From Frankia sp. R82 (GTDB taxonomy: Bacteria; Actinomycetota; Actinomycetes; Frankiales; Frankiaceae), in assembly GCF_023716925.1 (NCBI RefSeq), contig NZ_JAMQQG010000027.1, positions 1 to 48,503 of the forward strand: DNA of 48,503 nt, in the 5' to 3' direction. Positions 1 through 7,521 of this stretch are shown in pieces. How positions within the stretch are numbered: the stretch's first letter is position 1; each line of letters begins with the position of its first letter. The notes under the pieces were generated by a model that ran no database searches, was not told the origin of the DNA, and saw only the letters and a list, made by a program, of their open reading frames with translations. The position numbers and the translations under genes are program-made.

Positions 1-1
1 C

Positions 2-709
2 GCCGCTCCCGCCGGCAGCCTGCTGGCCGCCCGCACCGGCGCCCGGCTGTTCACTCACCCGCACCTGTCCGGCCTCGCCGAGATGGACGCGCTGGTGTGC
101 GAGCTGATGTCGTTGAGCGGGCGGACCGCGCCGCGCACGGCGCGCCGGGCCCGCGAACGCCTGGCCGACGGTCTGCTCGACGCGCACTTCGTCCTCGGTG
201 GCCTGCGGGTGGCGATCGCCGCCGAGCCGGACACCCTGGTCGCCGCGGGGTCACTGCTGCGCGACGTCGGCGCCGAGATCGTCACCGCGATGGCGCCGAC
301 CTACGCGCCGATCCTCGACGACGCCCCCTTCGACGAGGTCGTCCTCGGTGACCTGACCGAGTTCGCCACCCGGGCCCGCGCCGCCGGCGCCCAGCTGGTG
401 GTCGGCTCCAGCCACCTGCGCGAGATCGCCCATCGGCTCGGTGCGGCGTACCTGCCGCTCGGCTTCCCGATCGTCGACCGCCTGGGGACGGCGCTGGCCG
501 GCACCGCCGGCTACACCGGCAGCCTGCGCCTGCTCGTCGACGCGGCCAACCGCGTCCTCGACCACGGCCATGCCGGCGCCACCGGTCACGGTCCGGCCGA
601 CCGCGGCCGGGCCGATCACGACCACGGTCACACCGGCAACGCAGCGGTCGGCCACGCAGATGCCGGCGCTGACGAACTCGACGACCTGCTCCAGGAGTCA
701 CCGTGTTGA
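2..709 (+). CDS. nifN: NifN, nitrogenase FeMo-cofactor scaffold subunit (C-terminal part)
   Basis: The frame is open from the first full codon of the window, so the gene is cut at its 5' end and only about 235 residues are seen. NifN pairs with NifE to form the scaffold on which the NifB-cofactor is matured to FeMo-co. The assignment rests mainly on position directly before nifX in a canonical nif order. It is also supported by the nitrogenase component 1-type fold pattern (alternating [27 protein letters not shown] and [14 protein letters not shown] segments). The last 45 residues are an unusual His/Asp/Gly-rich tail with seven histidines (for example [10 protein letters not shown] and ADHDHGH). 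The stop overlaps the GTG start of nifX by 7 bases, which indicates translational coupling. The family is well recognised; the tail's metal-binding role is inference. Confidence 0.9.
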   Translation, partial: AAPAGSLLAARTGARLFTHPHLSGLAEMDALVCELMSLSGRTAPRTARRARERLADGLLDAHFVLGGLRVAIAAEPDTLVAAGSLLRDVGAEIVTAMAPTYAPILDDAPFDEVVLGDLTEFATRARAAGAQLVVGSSHLREIAHRLGAAYLPLGFPIVDRLGTALAGTAGYTGSLRLLVDAANRVLDHGHAGATGHGPADRGRADHDHGHTGNAAVGHADAGADELDDLLQESPC

Positions 710-1137
710 AGATCGCTTTCGCGACCGGCGACGGCACCGCCGTGGACAGCCACTTCGGCTGGTGCCGACGGTTCGACGTGTACGAGGTCGACCCCAAGGG
801 GTCCCGTCTGCTGGAGAGCCGCCTGCTCGACGAGGCCTCCGACGACGAGGAAAACAAGATCGAGACGAGGCTCTCCGCGGTGCTGGACTGCGCGATCCTC
901 AACATCTGCGACATCGGTGGCACGGCCGCCGCGCGGGTGATCAAGGCGAAGATCTACCCGGTGAAGGTGCTCAAGGGCACCCCGGTCGCCGAGCTGCTCG
1001 ACCGCTACGTCACCACGCTCGCCGGCACCCCGCCGCCCTGGCTGCGCAAGGTGATGAAGGCCCGCGACGAACAGCCACAACCCGCTCAGAACTGGACCCG
1101 CAGCGTCGCCGCGGTGCTCAAGGGGGATGCCGCATGA
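703..1137 (+). CDS. nifX: NifX, FeMo-cofactor/NifB-co carrier protein
   Basis: A 144-residue protein starting at GTG. It has the dinitrogenase iron-molybdenum-cofactor-binding fold: [11 protein letters not shown] at the N-terminus, [14 protein letters not shown] at about residues 16-29, and a conserved core around [28 protein letters not shown]. NifX is a small soluble carrier that holds NifB-co or VK-cluster between NifB and NifEN. The length is normal for the family. The gene overlaps the nifN stop by 7 bases and shares an ATGA overlap with the next gene. The C-terminal extension ([22 protein letters not shown]) is typical of the nif-cluster form rather than the shorter NafY-like domain proteins. 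Confidence 0.95.
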   Translation: MLKIAFATGDGTAVDSHFGWCRRFDVYEVDPKGSRLLESRLLDEASDDEENKIETRLSAVLDCAILNICDIGGTAAARVIKAKIYPVKVLKGTPVAELLDRYVTTLAGTPPPWLRKVMKARDEQPQPAQNWTRSVAAVLKGDAA

Positions 1138-1577
1138 CCACGATGACCGGATTCCTGCGCGACCTGGTCGCGCAGACCCGCGCGGGGGACACCTACGGCC
1201 AGCTCAGCCGGTTCAGCGACGAGCAGATGCTCGCGCCCTTCGTCCTGACCAAGGAGCAGCGCCGGGCCATCCCGACGGCCTGCGACCTGGACGCCTCCAC
1301 CGAGGCCCGGCTGCGGTCGTTCTACCAGGCGGTCGCCGCCGCCACCGAGAAGGCGACCGGTGCGTTCACCACCGCCATCCTCGACCTGAACCACGAGGGC
1401 TTCGGCCGAGTGATCATCTTCGCCGGGCGTCTCGTCGTGGTGGACGAGGCCCTGCGCGACGTCCAGCGCTTCGGGTTCGACTCGCTGGACAAGCTCGCCG
1501 CCCGGGGCGAGTCCCTGGTCATCGGCGCGACGAAGGTCATCGACCAGTACCGCGAGGTGACCCGCGATGACGCCTGA
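1134..1577 (+). CDS. NifX-associated nitrogen fixation protein (DUF269)
   Basis: A 147-residue protein that starts at the ATG of an ATGA overlap with nifX. It matches the DUF269 / NifX-associated family, called orf3 in Frankia nif clusters. Recognisable segments are [41 protein letters not shown] near the start and [36 protein letters not shown] in the second half, followed by [23 protein letters not shown]. The family is found almost only in nif clusters directly after nifX. Its biochemical role is unknown, and a part in cofactor assembly is inferred from linkage. No cysteine motif for metal binding is visible. Confidence 0.93.
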   Translation: MTTMTGFLRDLVAQTRAGDTYGQLSRFSDEQMLAPFVLTKEQRRAIPTACDLDASTEARLRSFYQAVAAATEKATGAFTTAILDLNHEGFGRVIIFAGRLVVVDEALRDVQRFGFDSLDKLAARGESLVIGATKVIDQYREVTRDDA

Positions 1578-1785
1578 GACCCCCGACGAGGCGCTGAAGC
1601 GGCTGCGCAAGCTCAACTCGAAGGCCTCGCAGCTCAAGCTCGACCTGCACGACCTGTCCGAGGAACTGCCGCTGGGCTGGGAGAACATCCTCGACGTCGC
1701 GCAGCGCACCTACGACGCCTATGCCGAGATCGCCGTGCTGCAGCGCGAGGTCGACGACCAGGTGAACAAGGGGGCGTCGGCATGA
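1567..1785 (+). CDS. Small nif-linked helical protein, CCE_0567/DUF683 family
   Basis: A 72-residue protein overlapping the end of the DUF269 gene by 11 bases and the start of nifW by 4 bases. The sequence is two amphipathic helices ([27 protein letters not shown] and a second around [18 protein letters not shown]) joined by a conserved [18 protein letters not shown] segment. This is the signature of the DUF683/CCE_0567 family (orf1 in Frankia nif clusters). A cyanobacterial member is a helical hairpin dimer reported to bind metal. The family lies between the DUF269 gene and nifW in many diazotrophs. Its function is unknown; co-translation with the cofactor genes suggests a maturation role. 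Confidence 0.9.
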   Translation: MTPETPDEALKRLRKLNSKASQLKLDLHDLSEELPLGWENILDVAQRTYDAYAEIAVLQREVDDQVNKGASA

Positions 1786-2192
1786 CCGCCACCGCGACCC
1801 CGGCCGAACGGCTCGCCGACTTCCACCGGTGCACCACGGCCGAGCAGTACCTCGACCTGCTGGAGGTCGACTACGACCCCCGGGTCGTCGCCGTCAACCG
1901 GCTGCACATCCTGCGGGTGTTCGGCGGCGAGCGGGTGAAGGCGCTCGAGGCCGCCGGCGGCGACCAGGCCGACCCGGGGACGGTGCTGGCCGCGTACCGC
2001 GCCGCGCTCATCCGCTCGTACGAGTCGTTCCTCACCGCGACCGCACTCGATCACCGCGTCTTCAAGGTGCTCAAGGACCGCGCCCCCGAGGGGTCCTTCG
2101 TGCCGTCATCCGAGATCACCGTGCAGCGGCCGGGCGATGCCCCGGCAGCGGCACCGTCAGCACCGAACGAGCAGCCGGAGGAGGCCCGATGA
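1782..2192 (+). CDS. nifW: NifW, nitrogenase stabilising/protective protein
   Basis: A 136-residue protein in an ATGA overlap with the preceding gene and with nifZ. NifW is a small helical protein implicated in maturation and protection of the MoFe protein. Family features visible are [39 protein letters not shown] at the N-terminus, [16 protein letters not shown] in the centre, and the conserved end [22 protein letters not shown]. The last 22 residues (Pro/Ala-rich) extend beyond the family core. The position directly before nifZ is the usual one. Confidence 0.95.
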   Translation: MTATATPAERLADFHRCTTAEQYLDLLEVDYDPRVVAVNRLHILRVFGGERVKALEAAGGDQADPGTVLAAYRAALIRSYESFLTATALDHRVFKVLKDRAPEGSFVPSSEITVQRPGDAPAAAPSAPNEQPEEAR

Positions 2193-2734
2193 CCAGCAAC
2201 GTCTACAACGTCGGAGACGTCGTCTGCACCGTCAAGGATCTGCGCAACGACGGGACCTACCCGGATCCCGAAGTCGCCATCGGCGATGTGCTCGTCGAGG
2301 CCGGCACCATCGGCGAGGTCATCAACGTCGGCCTCTACCTGCAGGAGCACATCGTCTACGCGGTGGCGTTCCGCACCGGCAAGATCGTCGGTGCCCTGGA
2401 GCGCGAGCTTGCCGTGCCCGTGGACGACGAGGGGGCCCCGCTCGACCTCCCGACCTCGACCCCGTCCACCCCGTCCGGCTCGTCGACCCCGGCCGGCTCG
2501 ACCAGCCGCCCGGCCGCGGCTGGGCCGGCCGAGCCGGCGGCCCCGGCCGCCGTCGAGCTCGCCACCGTCCAGAGCACCGGCCACGAGGGTGGCCACGGCG
2601 GCGGACATGGTGACGGTCACGGCGGACATGGCGGCGGCTGCAAGCACGGCTCGTCCAGCTGCAAGAAGGGCGACGGCGCGGCGGACGCGGTCGGCGCGTC
2701 GGCGGTGACCGGCCTGGATGAGGGGTTGGTATGA
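2189..2734 (+). CDS. nifZ: NifZ with His/Gly/Cys-rich C-terminal tail
   Basis: 181 residues. The first ~75 are a normal NifZ domain ([21 protein letters not shown], then [33 protein letters not shown]). NifZ assists formation of the second P-cluster of the MoFe protein. After residue 80 comes a long extension: a Pro/Ser/Thr/Ala linker (83-130), then a tail with His at 132, 136, 140, 144, 147 and 153 and Cys at 151 and 158, embedded in glycine. Such tails usually bind Ni, Zn, Co or Fe, but binding here is inference. The gene shares 4-base overlaps with nifW and nifB. Confidence 0.93.
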   Translation: MTSNVYNVGDVVCTVKDLRNDGTYPDPEVAIGDVLVEAGTIGEVINVGLYLQEHIVYAVAFRTGKIVGALERELAVPVDDEGAPLDLPTSTPSTPSGSSTPAGSTSRPAAAGPAEPAAPAAVELATVQSTGHEGGHGGGHGDGHGGHGGGCKHGSSSCKKGDGAADAVGASAVTGLDEGLV

Positions 2735-4260
2735 GCACCCACGACCTCGCGGTCGCCGACCCGGCCACCGGTTGTAAGAGCACGACCAGCTGCGGCACCA
2801 GCCGGCCGGCGGCCGACCCGGAGATCGCCGAGAAGATCGCGAACCACCCGTGCTACAGCGCGGAGGCCCACCAGTACTACGCCCGCATGCACGTCGCGGT
2901 CGCGCCGGGCTGCAACATCCAGTGCAACTACTGCAACCGCAAGTTCGACTGCGCCAACGAGAGCCGGCCGGGGGTCACCAGCGCGCTGCTGACCCCCGAG
3001 GACGCCTTGGCCAAGGTCAAGCTGGTCGCCACCGAGATCAAGCAGATGAGCGTGCTGGGCATCGCCGGTCCCGGCGACCCGCTGGCCAACCCGAAGCCGA
3101 CGTTTCGCACGATGGAGCTGGTGGCCCGGGACTGCCCGGACATCAAGCTGTGCCTGTCGACGAACGGGCTGCGCCTGCCCGAGTTCGCCGACCGGATCGC
3201 CGACCTCGGCGTCGACCACGTCACGATCACGATCAACATGACCGACCCCGAGGTCGGCGAGCGGATCTACCCGTGGGTCGTCTACAAGGGCAGGCGGTAC
3301 ACCGGCCGGGAGGCCTCGAAGATCCTCAGTGAGCAGCAGCTCGAGGGGCTCGCGGCGCTCACCGAGCGCAAGGTGCTCTGCAAGGTCAACTCGGTGTTGA
3401 TCCCCGGGATCAACGACGAGCACCTGGTCGAGGTCTCCAAGACCGTCAAGGACCTCGGTGCCTTCCTGCACAACGTGATGCCGCTGGTCTCGGCGCCCGA
3501 GCACGGCACCCACTTCGGGCTCACCGGCCAGCGCGGGCCGTCCCCGCAGGAGCTCAAGCTGCTGCAGGACCGGTGCGAGGAGCACGACGGCGCCGAGATG
3601 AACATGATGCGCCACTGCCGGCAGTGCCGCTCCGATGCGGTCGGCCTGCTCGGTGAGGACCGCGGCGACGAGTTCTCGCCGGAGACCTACCAGGGCCGCG
3701 AGATCGTTTACGACCTGGCCGGCCGGCAGGCGGCGCACGAGGAGATCGAGCGCTGGCGCTCCGAGGTGGCCGCGACCCGCGACACCCTCAACATTTCCAC
3801 CGGCGCGCCGGTGCCGGGCAGTCGCACCCTGCCGACCGGTCCCGGTGCCGGGCTGGTGCAGGTGGAGGTGGCGGCCGCCCGGCCGGCCGAGACGGTGCTC
3901 GTCGCCGTCGCCACCAAGGGCAGCGGGGTGGTCAACCAGCACTTCGGCCACGCCGGTGAGTTCTGGATCTACGAGGCGGGCCCGGGCTGGGCGCGCCTGG
4001 TGCAGACCCGCGACGTTGATCGCTACTGCACGGGGCCGTCCGAGTGCGACGAGGAGGAGTCGAAGCTCGATCGCACCCTGGAGATGCTCGCCGACTGCGC
4101 GGCCGTGCTCTGCAGCAAGATCGGGCCGGCGCCGAAGGAGGCGCTGGCCGAAGCCGGGATCGAACCGGTGGAGATCTACGACCTGATTGACAAGGCGGTG
4201 GCCGAGGTCGGCGGCCGCATCATCGCAAACCGTGCACCTGCGGAGGTTGGCACCCCATGA
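2731..4260 (+). CDS. nifB: NifB, radical SAM NifB-cofactor synthase with NifX-like domain
   Basis: 509 residues. NifB fuses two [4Fe-4S] units and inserts carbide from S-adenosylmethionine to make NifB-co, the precursor of FeMo-co. The radical SAM motif is C61-NIQ-C65-NY-C68, followed by [13 protein letters not shown]. Additional Cys-rich segments typical of NifB are seen at the N-terminus ([11 protein letters not shown], residues 14-24; HPCYS at 39-43) and after the barrel ([21 protein letters not shown]). The C-terminal ~110 residues form a NifX-like cofactor-binding domain ([21 protein letters not shown] ... [11 protein letters not shown]). It starts at an ATGA overlap with nifZ and ends in an ATGA overlap with the next gene. 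Confidence 0.97.
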   Translation: MSTHDLAVADPATGCKSTTSCGTSRPAADPEIAEKIANHPCYSAEAHQYYARMHVAVAPGCNIQCNYCNRKFDCANESRPGVTSALLTPEDALAKVKLVATEIKQMSVLGIAGPGDPLANPKPTFRTMELVARDCPDIKLCLSTNGLRLPEFADRIADLGVDHVTITINMTDPEVGERIYPWVVYKGRRYTGREASKILSEQQLEGLAALTERKVLCKVNSVLIPGINDEHLVEVSKTVKDLGAFLHNVMPLVSAPEHGTHFGLTGQRGPSPQELKLLQDRCEEHDGAEMNMMRHCRQCRSDAVGLLGEDRGDEFSPETYQGREIVYDLAGRQAAHEEIERWRSEVAATRDTLNISTGAPVPGSRTLPTGPGAGLVQVEVAAARPAETVLVAVATKGSGVVNQHFGHAGEFWIYEAGPGWARLVQTRDVDRYCTGPSECDEEESKLDRTLEMLADCAAVLCSKIGPAPKEALAEAGIEPVEIYDLIDKAVAEVGGRIIANRAPAEVGTP

Positions 4261-4877
4261 CCACGACCGCGACCATCGTCGAGCTGACGGACCGGGCCCG
4301 CAGGCAGGTCCAGCACCTGCTCGGCTCCACCGCCGGCACCGAGAACTTCGCCCTGCGCATCGGCGTCGACCCGGGCGGCTGCTCCGGCTACACCTACAAG
4401 CTCGCCCTGGTCCCGGGCCCCGAGGCCGACGACCTCGTCTTCGCCCAGGACGGCTTCGACGTCGTCGTGCACACCTCCATGATCGACCTGCTGCGGGGGA
4501 TGCGGGTCGACTACGCGGAGACCCTCACCTCGTCCGGGTTCACCTTCACCAACCCGAACGCGAAGAGCTCCTGCGGCTGCGGTTCGTCGTTCGGCTCCTC
4601 GGAATCCCCCGAGCGGACCGAGGCCGACGCGCTGCTGCGGGCCCAGGTCGAGGACGTGATGTCGGAGATCCGCCCGTTCCTGCAGGGCGACGGCGGGGAT
4701 GCGGAAATCGTCGCCGTCCTCGCCGGCGGTGGCCAGCCGGGATCGGCCGAGGTGCACCTGCGCCTGACCGGTGCCTGCGGTGGCTGCTCCAGTGCGGGGG
4801 CGACGCTGTCCGGGGTGATCGAGGCCCGGCTCAAGGAGGCCCTGCCCGAGATCGGCCGGGTCGCGCTCGTCCCCTGA
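4257..4877 (+). CDS. nifU: A-type Fe-S carrier fused to NifU C-terminal (Nfu) domain
   Basis: 206 residues with two domains. Residues ~5-110 are an A-type carrier (HesB/IscA) domain with all three ligand cysteines: C42 in [10 protein letters not shown], and C106 and C108 in [10 protein letters not shown]. Residues ~123-206 are an Nfu domain with C174 and C177 ([14 protein letters not shown]). It lacks the N-terminal IscU-like domain of classical NifU, so the name nifU follows Frankia usage only. The protein would bind and hand on [4Fe-4S] clusters made with NifS sulfur to nitrogenase proteins. The order resembles NfuA, but NfuA's A-type domain has lost its cysteines and this one has not. It is coupled to nifB through an ATGA overlap. 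Confidence 0.92.
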   Translation: MTTTATIVELTDRARRQVQHLLGSTAGTENFALRIGVDPGGCSGYTYKLALVPGPEADDLVFAQDGFDVVVHTSMIDLLRGMRVDYAETLTSSGFTFTNPNAKSSCGCGSSFGSSESPERTEADALLRAQVEDVMSEIRPFLQGDGGDAEIVAVLAGGGQPGSAEVHLRLTGACGGCSSAGATLSGVIEARLKEALPEIGRVALVP

Positions 4878-4907
4878 GCCGGCCGGCGGCCGGCGAGTAC
4901 CGAGTAC

Positions 4908-4945
4908 CGGCGGGTGGACCAGTCCGCGGATCAGTCCACCCGCCG
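4908..4945 (+). terminator. Hairpin between the A-type/Nfu gene and hesA
   Basis: Twelve-base perfect arms (4908-4919, cggcgggtggac; 4934-4945) with a 14-base loop, 31 bases after the stop. There is no U tract, as is common for high-GC hairpins. It may be a terminator, an attenuator or an mRNA end-stabiliser. The downstream genes hesA and nifS continue on the same strand after a 172-base gap that is the largest in the nif run. Confidence 0.5.
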
Positions 4946-5049
4946 CCCCGGCCCGCACCATCGCCGGTCCGCGCCCTGCCCGTCAGCTGTTCCCCGTCCC
5001 CTGTCACCCGCCACCTGTCACCCGTCCTGCCGAATCCGCGGAGCGCACG

Positions 5050-5880
5050 ATGGTCACAGCCCGGTCCCACCCCCACCCGCTGCTACGCACGATCTGCACC
5101 GGTTCGCCGACCGGGATCCTGCCTGTGCAGACGGCCCCGCCCGGGTCGGAGGCCACCCACCGGTACGACCGGCAGCTGAGCATTCCCGGGTTCGGGGTCG
5201 CCGCCCAGCGGCGGCTGAGCCAGGCCACGGTGCTGGTGGCCGGGGTGGGCGGGGTCGGCGGGGCGGTCGCCACCTACCTGGCCGCGGCCGGCGTCGGTCG
5301 GCTCATCCTGGTCCACCCCGGTGACCTGGAGGAGCCCGATCTCAACCGGCAGACGCTGATGCGCCCGGAGCGGGTGGGGCAGCCGCGGGTGTTCAACGCG
5401 GCGGACACGCTGCGGGCGCACCATCCGGCGGTCGAGATCGTCGCGCTCGACCGGCCGCTCGACGACGCCGCCGTGCCCGGGCTCATCGCCCAGGCCGACG
5501 TCGTGGTCGACGCCCGGCACAACTTCCCCGAGCGGTACCTGATCAACCGGCTGTGTGTGCGCTCCGCGGTGCCGCTGGTCGTCGCGGCGATGAACGCCAC
5601 CGAGGCCAGTCTGCTGGTGGTCACGCCGGGACAGCCGTGCCTGCGCTGCGTGTTTCCCCAGGGCGATCCGTCCTGGCAGCCTTTGGGTTTTCCGGTGCTC
5701 GGTTCGGTCGCCGGCACGGTGGGGTGCCTGGCGGCGACCGAGGCGCTCAAGATCGCCGGCGGGTTCGCCGAGCCCGCCGTCGGCCGGCTCATCCACCTGG
5801 ACCTGTGGGACGTCGACCTGCGCGCGCTGCGCACCCGGCGGGACCCGCACTGCCCCGACTGCGGACCGGCCCCGAAATGA
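5050..5880 (+). CDS. hesA: HesA/MoeB/ThiF-family E1-like adenylyltransferase
   Basis: 276 residues. The E1-like fold is shown by HRYDRQLSIPGFG (37-49), the nucleotide-binding loop GVGGVGG (65-71), LILVHPGDLEEPDLNRQTL (85-103) with the conserved Asn-Arg, and VVVDARHNFPERYLINRLC. Two CxxC pairs (CLRC and CPDC near the C-terminus) make the structural zinc site. HesA proteins of nif clusters are thought to adenylate a sulfur- or molybdenum-handling partner during FeMo-co assembly, but the substrate is unknown. About 37 N-terminal residues precede the family core and may be non-native if a downstream start is used. The stop overlaps the nifS ATG (ATGA). Confidence 0.88.
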   Translation: MVTARSHPHPLLRTICTGSPTGILPVQTAPPGSEATHRYDRQLSIPGFGVAAQRRLSQATVLVAGVGGVGGAVATYLAAAGVGRLILVHPGDLEEPDLNRQTLMRPERVGQPRVFNAADTLRAHHPAVEIVALDRPLDDAAVPGLIAQADVVVDARHNFPERYLINRLCVRSAVPLVVAAMNATEASLLVVTPGQPCLRCVFPQGDPSWQPLGFPVLGSVAGTVGCLAATEALKIAGGFAEPAVGRLIHLDLWDVDLRALRTRRDPHCPDCGPAPK

Positions 5881-7412
5881 TCTATCTGGACCACAACGCG
5901 ACGACCCCGGTCGACCCGGAGGTCCTCACCGCGATGCTGCCGCTGCTGCGCGAGCACTACGCGAACCCGGCGAGCAGACATCCGGCGGGGGAGGCCGTCG
6001 CCCGGCTGGTCGAGGCGGCCCGCCGGGACATCGCCACCCTCGCCGGCGCCCGGCCCCGCGACATCGTGTTCACCAGCGGGGCGACGGAGGCGGCGAACCT
6101 GGCCATCCACGGGGTGCTCGCCACTGCCCCGCCGGATGCCCGACGGGTGCTGGTCGGGGCGACCGAGCATCCGGCGGTGCTGGGGGCCGCGCATGCCGCC
6201 GCGGAACGCTTCGGTGGCAGCGTGCAGACCATCCGGGTGCATCCCGACGGCAGCCTGGACCTCGCCCACCTGCGGGCGCTGCTGCGTCCGATGCCGGTCG
6301 GGGGGCCGGCGTCGGCACGCGGTCCGATGCCGGCGGGCGGCCAGGTGGCGCTGGTCGCGGTGATGGCGGCCAACAACGAGACGGGCGCGCTCACCGACCC
6401 CCGGCCGGTGGCCGCGTTCGCCCAGGAGGCCGGCGCGCTGTTCCTGTGCGACGTCACGCAGGCGTTCGGGCGGATCCCGGTGGCCGTCGCCGAGGCGGGC
6501 ATCGACCTCGCCGTGGCCTCCGCGCACAAGGTGTACGGGCCCAAGGGGGTCGGTGTGCTGATCGCGTCGCGGTCGGCGCGGGGACGGCTCACCCCGCTGC
6601 TGCACGGCGGCGGCCAGGAACACGGCCTGCGTTCCGGCACCCTGAACACCGCCGGGATCGTCGGGTTCGGTGCGGCGGCCCGGATCGCCGCGACGGTGTT
6701 CGCCGACGAGGGGGTCCGGACCCGGGCGCTGACCGACCTGCTCTACGACCAGCTGGTCGGCTGGCTCGGCGCGGATGTCGTCGAGGTCAACGGCCCCTGC
6801 GAGGAGGGCACCGGGCGCCCCGGGCCCGTCCGGCTGCCGAACACGCTGAGCCTGCGCTTCGCCGGCGCCGACGCCGACGCCGTGCAGGCCTGCCTGCCTG
6901 ATGTGGCGGTGTCGGCGGGGTCGGCCTGCCACGGCGGCACCGACGAACCGTCGCCGGTGCTGCTGGCGATGGGCCGCTCGGCCGCGACCGCCCGGGAAAG
7001 CCTGCGTTTCAGCGTCGGCCGGTTCACCACGGTCGACCAGATCCACGCCGCCGCCGCGGCGGTGGCCCGCGCGGTGCTGCGCGTGCACTCGCTGCGGGCC
7101 ACCACCGCCGGGGAGCTGTCCGCGGCCGGCACGGTGGGCACGTCAGAACAGCCGGGCCCACCCGGAACAGCAGGCTCCTCCGGTGCCTCCGGTGCCTCCG
7201 AACAACCGGGCGCGTCCGGAACACCAGGCCCGTCCGGAACACCAGGCCCGTCCGGAACACCAGGCCCGTCCGGGAACCCGGGCACGTCCGGGGAGCTGGC
7301 CGTGCCCGGCGAGGTTCCGGGACGGGCGCTCCCCCCAGATCCGCGCCGCCTGGCAGCTCCGGGCGGCGGGCTCATCCCGGAGCTGCCCGTCCCACGATCT
7401 GCCCTGCCCTGA
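5877..7412 (+). CDS. nifS: NifS-type cysteine desulfurase with collagen-like tail
   Basis: 511 residues. This PLP enzyme releases sulfur from cysteine for Fe-S cluster assembly. Family landmarks are MIYLDHNATTPVDP at the N-terminus, His99 in GATEHPAVL, the PLP lysine Lys218 in SAHKVYGPKG, GGGQEHGLRSGTLN (244-257) and the persulfide cysteine Cys351 in SAGSACHGG. The loop at about 138-155 (PMPVGGPASARGPMPAGG) is an insertion. The catalytic domain ends near residue 407; the last ~100 residues are a low-complexity Gly/Pro/Ser/Thr tail with exact GTPGPS repeats, absent from usual NifS (~400 residues). It starts at an ATGA overlap with hesA and is the last gene of the coupled nif run. Confidence 0.93.
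   Translation: MIYLDHNATTPVDPEVLTAMLPLLREHYANPASRHPAGEAVARLVEAARRDIATLAGARPRDIVFTSGATEAANLAIHGVLATAPPDARRVLVGATEHPAVLGAAHAAAERFGGSVQTIRVHPDGSLDLAHLRALLRPMPVGGPASARGPMPAGGQVALVAVMAANNETGALTDPRPVAAFAQEAGALFLCDVTQAFGRIPVAVAEAGIDLAVASAHKVYGPKGVGVLIASRSARGRLTPLLHGGGQEHGLRSGTLNTAGIVGFGAAARIAATVFADEGVRTRALTDLLYDQLVGWLGADVVEVNGPCEEGTGRPGPVRLPNTLSLRFAGADADAVQACLPDVAVSAGSACHGGTDEPSPVLLAMGRSAATARESLRFSVGRFTTVDQIHAAAAAVARAVLRVHSLRATTAGELSAAGTVGTSEQPGPPGTAGSSGASGASEQPGASGTPGPSGTPGPSGTPGPSGNPGTSGELAVPGEVPGRALPPDPRRLAAPGGGLIPELPVPRSALP
7218..7271 (+). repeat. Three exact 18-bp tandem repeats inside nifS
   Basis: Units at 7218-7235, 7236-7253 and 7254-7271 are identical (ggaacaccaggcccgtcc) and encode GTPGPS. 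Degenerate copies flank them, giving a Gly-Pro-Ser tail. Eighteen bases keep the reading frame, so copy number may vary between strains without disrupting the enzyme domain. Confidence 0.9.
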
Positions 7413-7521
7413 TCCACCGATCCACGCCGCCGGGCTCCCCGTCACGTCCGCGGTCTGACCCGCGGGCCTTCGAGCCCGGACGAACGACGTGCCGATCGCG
7501 ACGCCAGAGATGAGGTCTCCC

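Noticed and set aside
2617-3951. A 444-codon open frame antisense to nifB
   Set aside because: It is an antisense shadow of a well-conserved gene, with no domain or ribosome-binding site.
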